From Verrucomicrobiales bacterium (GTDB taxonomy: Bacteria > Verrucomicrobiota > Verrucomicrobiia > Limisphaerales > UBA1100): a stretch of DNA of 15,518 nucleotides. A model generated the notes under the pieces. It was given only the letters and a program-made list of their open reading frames with translations. It was not told where the DNA came from and searched no databases. Location: positions 1 through 15,518 of the forward strand of contig PBFV01000085.1 of the NCBI GenBank assembly GCA_002718935.1, written 5' to 3'. The position numbers were made by a program, and so were the translations under genes. Below, piece by piece: positions 8,142 through 13,374 of this stretch (position 1 is its first letter; every line of letters begins with the position of its first letter).

Positions 8142-9317
8142 TTAGCGCGCTTGGCCATTCAATTTTCTGAATTTCGAGGGAGTGAGTTTCTCGATTCTCA
8201 GAAAGGCTTTGCTTAGGTGGTCGCTATTGCGGAAGCCACATTCGATGGCTATAGATTTTAGGGAGCCCTTAGTTTCAATGATGAGTCGTTTAGCGCGTTC
8301 AATGCGCATGCGACCGATTTGCTTGGCGATGCCTTCTGGGGAGTACCGTTTGAAACGGCGTTCTAGACTTCTCCGGTTAATTCCGGTTGCGAGTGCCACA
8401 TCTTTCACTGACAAGGGGTGGTGGCTGTTTTCGGCAATAAATCGCAAGGCGTTTGATATTAGTGGGTCTTCTGCGGCAAAGGAGTCTGTGGACTGCCGCG
8501 GGACAAGTTTTTTGGGTTTTACTAATTCTGAGATTGCTGGCGGTTGATTTCCTCTCACCAAGCTATTGAGTAAATCAGCTGCACGGTAGCCAATTTCTTC
8601 AAACCCCATATCGATGCTGGTTAGTGTAGGGTAGGGGGAGTTGCAAATACTCGGCTCGTTAGAGGTGCCAATAATTGCGTAGTCATGGGGAACATTAAGC
8701 CCGGCGGAACGGCAGGCATCCATCAGATAACGGCAATATAGGTCGTTTACGACAAAAATGCCGATGGGCGGGCGCCAACTGGCCACCCATTTCAATAATC
8801 CGGATCTGAATTCATCCCATGCATTCGCATTTCCATGCAGGCTGGTTCGCGCAAATTGATGAATTGAACACTCGAAGTCCTTGGGCTGAAGGGTATGTTT
8901 GAATCCCTTGATTTGCCGTTTCGATTCAATTTCCCGGACATAGCCTAGATATCCAAACCGGCGAAACCCCCGACTCATCAAATGCTCTGCGGCGATCCTA
9001 CCTGACTCTTCAAAATCAGCGTGCACACTGGGCACCTGGGTTGCCGGTGAATTCAGCCAAACATTGACCATGGGCACCTTATTTCTCCGGGCAGTGGTAG
9101 CCATGGATTTTGTGGCTCGTGCAATTACACCGTCAAAGGGCTTTTCGTCTTTCTTTGACTTAAAAATGTGGTCCGAGCTTGGGGTGATCACGCAGTCCCA
9201 ACCGGTCTCGGAGGCATAGTTCAAGCACCCAGCGTAGGTTTCCAAGTGCCGTTTATATCCCCACTCCATCTCCAGCGCGATGGCTACCCGGGGCGGATTT
9301 GAGTGTGCTGGATTCAT
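8142..9317 (-). CDS. XylR-type transcriptional regulator (LacI-like sensor domain plus AraC HTH)
   Basis: The predicted product has 391 residues and is cytoplasmic. The N-terminal two thirds form a periplasmic-binding-protein-like sugar sensor: it opens 'PRVAIALEMEWGYKRHL' and contains 'ADFEESGRIAAEHLMSRGF', 'RFGYLGY' and 'YPTLTSIDMGFEEIGYRAADLL'. There is no N-terminal LacI HTH. The C-terminal hundred residues (about 284-391) are an AraC DNA-binding domain with two helix-turn-helices: 'LSVKDVALATGINRRSLERR' and 'SIAIECGFRNSDHLSKAFLR', closing with 'LTPSKFRK'. This is the arrangement of E. coli XylR, which activates sugar catabolism genes. The frame can be extended upstream to 9368, but that adds an unlikely Phe-rich lead and would cover the repeats in the control region, so I chose the ATG at 9315-9317. 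It is divergent from the esterase operon and probably controls it. The actual ligand is unknown. Confidence 0.92.
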   Translation of the reverse strand: MNPAHSNPPRVAIALEMEWGYKRHLETYAGCLNYASETGWDCVITPSSDHIFKSKKDEKPFDGVIARATKSMATTARRNKVPMVNVWLNSPATQVPSVHADFEESGRIAAEHLMSRGFRRFGYLGYVREIESKRQIKGFKHTLQPKDFECSIHQFARTSLHGNANAWDEFRSGLLKWVASWRPPIGIFVVNDLYCRYLMDACRSAGLNVPHDYAIIGTSNEPSICNSPYPTLTSIDMGFEEIGYRAADLLNSLVRGNQPPAISELVKPKKLVPRQSTDSFAAEDPLISNALRFIAENSHHPLSVKDVALATGINRRSLERRFKRYSPEGIAKQIGRMRIERAKRLIIETKGSLKSIAIECGFRNSDHLSKAFLRIEKLTPSKFRKLNGQAR

Positions 9318-9331
9318 CTTGAGTGGAGTAA

Positions 9332-9349
9332 TTTTGCTTTGTCGCAAAA
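9332..9349. repeat. Inverted repeat TTTTGC-N6-GCAAAA
   Basis: The arms at 9332-9337 and 9344-9349 are perfectly complementary with a 6-base spacer. The site lies 15 bases upstream of the regulator start codon and shares its right arm with the first direct repeat. It may be an operator (for example for autoregulation) or a chance result of the repeated GCAAAA core. Confidence 0.5.
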
Positions 9350-9374
9350 AGAAGAATAGAAAACGCAAAAAGAA
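9343..9374. repeat. Perfect 11-bp direct repeat with 21-bp period, candidate operator
   Basis: CGCAAAAAGAA occurs at 9343-9353 and again at 9364-9374, exactly 21 bases apart, which is two turns of B-DNA. A weaker copy of the core, GCAAGAA, follows at 9376-9382, 11 bases after the second GCAA. AraC-family dimers classically bind two direct half-sites with a 21-bp period, so this fits as the binding site of the adjacent regulator. The assignment is inference; the repeat itself is directly visible. Confidence 0.6.
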
Positions 9375-9386
9375 TGCAAGAATGAA

Positions 9387-9415
9387 TTGAGGAGCGCAGG
9401 CTCATCCAACAAAAT
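9387..9415 (+). promoter_or_regulatory. Possible sigma-70-type promoter of the esterase operon
   Basis: TTGAGG (9387-9392) and CAAAAT (9410-9415) are separated by 17 bases and each matches four of six consensus positions. The second direct repeat ends 12 bases before the -35-like box, a usual place for an AraC-type activator. The match is weak and would leave a leader of about 65 bases. Confidence 0.28.
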
Positions 9416-9486
9416 ATCAGGGCTTCTGTGCGGGGGATGAATGGGCAACCAATACGGATGAAGACCTTCTCGGCGGACAGTTGAAC

Positions 9487-10566
9487 ATGAAACAAATTAA
9501 TAAACTAAACTCAATCCTTTCAGCAGTCGTTCTGATGGCTGCTTCCACCTCGACCGTTTTAGCCGAACTACCGGATCCTAATGGCAAGTCGGCGGACATG
9601 TCCAAGCCGGTAAAGGTGTTTATCATCATGGGCCAATCCAACACGTTGGAGATGGGCCGAGTAAAAGGGGATAAGGATGGGACTCTTGAACACGCTGTTA
9701 AGAAAGAAAAACTATATCCGTTCATGGTGGATGACGCAGGCGATTGGACCAAGCGCATGGACGTCCGCAATGTTCACACGCAAGGCAGTGGCGGTCCAAA
9801 TGGACGCGGCGGGGTTCGGCGCAATGATTGGCTGACCGTCTCTGGAGGCAAGGTTGGCATTGAGATCGGCATCGGCCATCATCTGGGCAATGCGCTGGAT
9901 GAGCCAGTCCTGATTCTCAAAAGCTCCATTGGCAACCGTTCGCTGGGTTGGGATCTCTTGCCTCCGGGCAGTCCGCGGCATGAGGTGGAAACTACCGATC
10001 GGGCAGGTAACAAGGTGACGCTCGTGACCCCAGCCTTCAAGGATGAGGTGCGGCACCCCAGCTGGACCAAAGGCGCCGTGCCCGAGCCGCCCAAACACAA
10101 CTGGCACGCCGGTCTGCAATACATCGGCGATGTGGCACGAGCGAAGGCGGTGCTCAAGGATCTCGACAAGCATTACCCCGGCAGCAAGGGCTATGAGGTG
10201 GCCGGCTTCCTCTGGTGGCAGGGCGATAAGGATCGTTACAACGCAGCGCACGCGGCCATGTATGGCAAGAATCTGGTGCAACTTTTCAAGGCGCTCCGCA
10301 AGGAGTTCAATGCGCCGAAGGCCAAGATGGTGGTAGCCACCCTCGGCCAGACTGATAAGGATAAGGCTAAGGGTAACGAGAAGCTGATCATTGAAGGCAA
10401 ATTTGCCTTCGGGGCGGCACACAAAGGTGAGGCAGCCGTTGTGTATACTCATCCGCTTTCAATGGGTGGTGCCTCTAATGGTCATTACAGCGGCAATGCC
10501 AAGACCTACATGAACGTTGGGCTCGGCATGGGCAAGGCAATGGTGGAGTTGTTAAAATCCAAATAA
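9487..10566 (+). CDS. Secreted SASA-family (sialate O-acetylesterase-like, SGNH) carbohydrate esterase
   Basis: The predicted product has 359 residues from the ATG at 9487; a TTG two codons upstream is a less likely start. The signal peptide ends near residue 26 ('STVLA'). The SGNH nucleophile block is 'VFIIMGQSN' (S51). Later come 'LKSSIGNRSLGWDLLPPGS', the 'FLWWQGDKD' block, and the C-terminal His block 'NGHYSGNA' (H333). This matches PF03629 esterases that remove acetyl groups from carbohydrates; true sialic acid specificity is not implied. It is the first gene of the operon divergent from the XylR-like regulator. Its TAA overlaps the ribosome binding site of the next gene, so the two are very likely co-transcribed. 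Confidence 0.88.
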   Translation: MKQINKLNSILSAVVLMAASTSTVLAELPDPNGKSADMSKPVKVFIIMGQSNTLEMGRVKGDKDGTLEHAVKKEKLYPFMVDDAGDWTKRMDVRNVHTQGSGGPNGRGGVRRNDWLTVSGGKVGIEIGIGHHLGNALDEPVLILKSSIGNRSLGWDLLPPGSPRHEVETTDRAGNKVTLVTPAFKDEVRHPSWTKGAVPEPPKHNWHAGLQYIGDVARAKAVLKDLDKHYPGSKGYEVAGFLWWQGDKDRYNAAHAAMYGKNLVQLFKALRKEFNAPKAKMVVATLGQTDKDKAKGNEKLIIEGKFAFGAAHKGEAAVVYTHPLSMGGASNGHYSGNAKTYMNVGLGMGKAMVELLKSK

Positions 10567-10570
10567 GGAA
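10565..10570 (+). promoter_or_regulatory. Shine-Dalgarno of the transglutaminase/FGE-fold gene
   Basis: AAGGAA overlaps the stop codon of the esterase and lies 6 bases before the ATG at 10577. It supports this start and close coupling of the two genes. Confidence 0.6.
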
Positions 10571-10576
10571 TAGACT

Positions 10577-13252
10577 ATGAAAAAGAGTGCCTCTTTGTTC
10601 CACGGGTGGATTGCCCTGTGTCTGGGCGTTCCATCATTCTTATTGGCTGCCCCTAAGGCGGCTGAGGGAATTGCCTTAACCGGTGAGGGGCGCCGCCTTG
10701 AGGCCCGCTATGCCAAGGAACTCGAGGAGCTGTGGTCGCAGTTAACCAAAAGTATTCCTTATATAGCAGCTCCGACAACCAATGAGGCCCGGAAGCGGCA
10801 GTTCAATTTTCCGGACGTTGGCCTTGGGGGCAACAAAAAGGGCGGGAATCGGTCGCTGGATGATTTGCTGGATAGAGGAGAAAAGCCGGCCCGCAAAGAT
10901 ACTGAATCGACGCCACAAGAGAAGTTCGCCCCTTACCTGACCAACAATCGGCTGGATGGATTGTTGGTAAAGTACGTTGTGTTGCTGGATGCCACACCGC
11001 GCGGCTTGGCGGAATTTGCTCAGCAGGATAAGGAGCATTTGGCACTGGTTGAGCGGTTGCTGGCGAACGCCGACCTGATGAAGCGGATGTTAGTGGCGGA
11101 TGGCGCCAAGGCCAAGCGCATCGGCCGTGGCGGCTATGGGCCTGCTCGTTACGGGGAGGCTATGAAAATCTACACGGCTATTCGCAAAGCTAGCAGCCTC
11201 GCCTCGGGCGGGGTGTTCGAGCGTTTGGCCTTGGCTATTTCCATGGAGCACGCGGTGCCCATGACGCAAACCAATCCTAAGGCCCAAGCGAACGCGCCAG
11301 CGACCATCGACCCCATTAAACGCTACCTGCATTATGAAAAGGCGCACCTCGCCGGTGAACTGGATCCGACTTTTAAAAACCTGAGTGTTTGGAGCCTGCG
11401 CATGGTGGTGAATGGGGACGAACCCGACGAGACGATGGCGTGGGGCCGGCAAACGCTTCGAAACTTCCGGCCCGATCACATTTACGAATCCAACTTTGGT
11501 TGGCGCTACGTTGGAATTGTGAGTTCAGAGGTGAAGTACGGTTCGGGCGACGTGAAGTATGACCGGGACGAACTGCAGAAATACCAGAACATCATCATGA
11601 ACGGCGGCATCTGCGGTCGCCGCGCCTTCTTTGGCCGGTTCATCCTGCGTTCATTTGGTGTACCGACCACGGCGCGGCCGAGCCGTGGCCATGGCGCGCT
11701 CGCCCGTTGGACGCCCGGCGGCTGGTGCGTGAACCTCGGACCCGGCTGGGGATCGGGCTGGACCAAAACGCGCTACCACAAGGACGTGGATTTTCTCGCC
11801 AGCTCCAAGGCGCGCAATGATGAGGAAGCATTTTTGATGGTTAAGCGGGCTCAGTGGATCGGCGATGTGTTTGGTGAGAGACGGATTCATGGGGATAACG
11901 ATCCGTCGCTGAGGTTTAACAGTCAGGTGCAGTTGAAGCCCAAGTTTTGGAACGGCATGGCACTCTGGACTCAGCGCGAAATCATCACCAAGTTGAAGGC
12001 AGCTACCCTCGGCGCCTTGGGGGCGGAACTCGGTGAATCCAACAAGCCGACCATCGCGCAACAAGTGATCGCTGCGCCGGTTGATCCGAAGCACAAGCAA
12101 ATCACTTACAGCGAAAACGGGGTCATCTCGATTCCCGGCGCGGCTTACACTCAAACCTCCGGCAACGTTCGGGAAATCTTGGCCATGAAAAGCTTCGGCG
12201 GAGGCATGCAGATTTTCCTACCACGTTTCGCGCCGGAAGGGCTCACGATCATGCGTGGCGGCACCTGGAAAGGAACGCCGGATGCGTGCACTTCCGGCAG
12301 CCGCATGCTCAGCGCGGGATATGGCCGGTACGAAAACTGGGGCCTGCGGGCGGCCATCACTCCGGCCCCGGGCAAGGCGTCGGCGAAGGAGCTCAAGCTT
12401 GATCTAGGTGAGGGGGTGACCATGGAATTTATCTACGTGAAACCGGGCAAGTTTGTGATGGGCGGTGAGAACGAAAAGGAGAGCCGTTTCGCCTGTGTGG
12501 AATTGCCCAAACATGGGGTGGAGCTCACCCAAGGATTTTACCTCGGTAAATACGAAGTGACGCAGGCCCAATTTGAGGCGGCCATGGGAGCGAACCCGAG
12601 CCGGTCGACCAAGGGGGCGGATTGTCCGGTCGACAATGTTTCTGAACCGGATGCCCGGCAGTTTTGCATCCGGCTTAGTGAAATCGCCAATGTGGAGGCC
12701 CGGCTTCCTACCGAGGCGGAATGGGAATACGCCAGCCGCGCGGGGCGTTCCACCAAATGGTTCTTCGGTGATGACCCATCCAAGATCGGGGATTACGCCT
12801 GGTACAAGGACAACGCTGGAGCGAAGTCGCATCCTGTGGGCCAAAAGAAGCCTAACCAGTGGGGGTTCTACGACATGTACGGCAACGTCAACGAGCGCAT
12901 CTCCGACAAATATCACAAGGACTATTACGCCAACAGTCCCAAGACAGATCCGACCGGGCCTAAGCAGGCAACCAAGTCCCGTTTTGAGTTCAGTATATCG
13001 GCTCCGCAAGCGGGCAAGTACGCATTGAGCGCTCAAGTGGTCACGGTAAATTACGACCAGTGGTTGAAGGTTGCGGCGAATGACGGATCGGAAGTCGCCA
13101 TGCCCATGCCTTTTACTGAAGGCGATTGGCAGGACTCGAAGCCCGTTGAGCTAACGTTGCAAAAGGGGGGGAACACCCTCCGATTCTGGCGCGACGCCCC
13201 GCCGCAGAAAGGCGTGGCGATCAAGAAGTTTACCCTTACGCCGGTGAAATAG
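10577..13252 (+). CDS. Exported multidomain protein: transglutaminase-like domain plus permuted FGE-fold domain nested in a beta-sandwich
   Basis: The predicted product has 891 residues. The signal peptide ends near residue 24 ('SFLLAA'). A helical region (about 30-330) leads to a transglutaminase/cysteine-protease-like core: 'NGGICGRRAFFGRF' (C346), 'SRGHGALARW' (H372) and 'WCVNLG' (N386 as possible third residue). At about 515-550 ('VISIPGAAY', 'MKSFGGGMQIFLPR') a beta-sandwich begins. It is interrupted and resumes at about 802 ('RFEFSISAPQAGKYALSA') to the C-terminus ('IKKFTLTPVK'), resembling carbohydrate-binding domains. The interrupting block has FGE-sulfatase (SUMF1-like) features in swapped order. 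The usual C-terminal motif comes first ('MRGGTW' 559-564, 'NWGLRAAI' to 594). The usual N-terminal part follows: 'VTMEFIYVKPGKFVMGG' from 614, 'YLGKYEVTQAQFEAAMG', 'LPTEAEWEYASRAG' 710-723, 'DMYGNVNER', 'KTDPTGP' to 795. The paired active-site cysteines of genuine FGE are missing, so sulfatase activation is unlikely. It is the second gene of the esterase operon. Its role is unknown. Confidence 0.85.
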   Translation: MKKSASLFHGWIALCLGVPSFLLAAPKAAEGIALTGEGRRLEARYAKELEELWSQLTKSIPYIAAPTTNEARKRQFNFPDVGLGGNKKGGNRSLDDLLDRGEKPARKDTESTPQEKFAPYLTNNRLDGLLVKYVVLLDATPRGLAEFAQQDKEHLALVERLLANADLMKRMLVADGAKAKRIGRGGYGPARYGEAMKIYTAIRKASSLASGGVFERLALAISMEHAVPMTQTNPKAQANAPATIDPIKRYLHYEKAHLAGELDPTFKNLSVWSLRMVVNGDEPDETMAWGRQTLRNFRPDHIYESNFGWRYVGIVSSEVKYGSGDVKYDRDELQKYQNIIMNGGICGRRAFFGRFILRSFGVPTTARPSRGHGALARWTPGGWCVNLGPGWGSGWTKTRYHKDVDFLASSKARNDEEAFLMVKRAQWIGDVFGERRIHGDNDPSLRFNSQVQLKPKFWNGMALWTQREIITKLKAATLGALGAELGESNKPTIAQQVIAAPVDPKHKQITYSENGVISIPGAAYTQTSGNVREILAMKSFGGGMQIFLPRFAPEGLTIMRGGTWKGTPDACTSGSRMLSAGYGRYENWGLRAAITPAPGKASAKELKLDLGEGVTMEFIYVKPGKFVMGGENEKESRFACVELPKHGVELTQGFYLGKYEVTQAQFEAAMGANPSRSTKGADCPVDNVSEPDARQFCIRLSEIANVEARLPTEAEWEYASRAGRSTKWFFGDDPSKIGDYAWYKDNAGAKSHPVGQKKPNQWGFYDMYGNVNERISDKYHKDYYANSPKTDPTGPKQATKSRFEFSISAPQAGKYALSAQVVTVNYDQWLKVAANDGSEVAMPMPFTEGDWQDSKPVELTLQKGGNTLRFWRDAPPQKGVAIKKFTLTPVK

Positions 13253-13267
13253 GGTTGCAGGCAGATC

Positions 13268-13372
13268 ATGAACCGAATTTGGACTGCCCTGACGCTGTTG
13301 CCTTTCGGGGTCATTTCGTATTCGGCGGCGGATCTTGGACGTAGAAAACTCCTTGTCTTAACTCAGGAATAA
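13268..13372 (+). pseudogene. Orphan signal-peptide ORF, 34 codons, likely gene remnant or leader
   Basis: The ATG at 13268 opens a frame that begins like a secreted protein ('MNRIWTALTLLPFGVI', then 'SYSAAD'). It runs out after only 34 residues at the TAA 13370-13372, two bases before the ATG of the next gene. After the expected signal cleavage only about a dozen residues remain. The simplest reading is a secreted-protein gene that lost its body by deletion. A translated leader coupled to the esterase behind it is an alternative. Its ribosome binding site is weak. Confidence 0.35.
13365..13369 (+). promoter_or_regulatory. Ribosome binding site of the large SASA esterase
   Basis: AGGAA lies 5 bases before the ATG at 13375 and overlaps the last codons of the orphan ORF. 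It supports the start and suggests that translation may be coupled. Confidence 0.5.
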
Positions 13373-13374
13373 TC

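Larger units (their letters stand above)
9318..9486. promoter_or_regulatory. Divergent control region between regulator and esterase operon
   Basis: This 169-base gap separates two divergent starts. It contains a phased direct repeat, an inverted repeat and a possible plus-strand promoter, listed separately. The regulator-side half (9331-9382) is A/T-rich, unlike the coding regions on either side. By analogy with AraC/XylR systems it should contain the operators of the adjacent regulator and both promoters. Confidence 0.6.

Noticed and set aside
9318..9368. 17-residue N-terminal extension of the regulator
   Set aside because: The added residues are a Phe-rich run from A/T-rich DNA that contains the phased repeats. 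The ATG at 9315-9317 starts directly before the conserved sensor domain.
9712..10452. 246-codon open frame on the minus strand
   Set aside because: It is antisense to the first SASA esterase, which has intact catalytic blocks. No signal or motif supports the reverse frame.
12404..13036. 210-codon open frame on the minus strand
   Set aside because: It is antisense to the FGE-fold part of the multidomain gene and is a GC-driven shadow frame.
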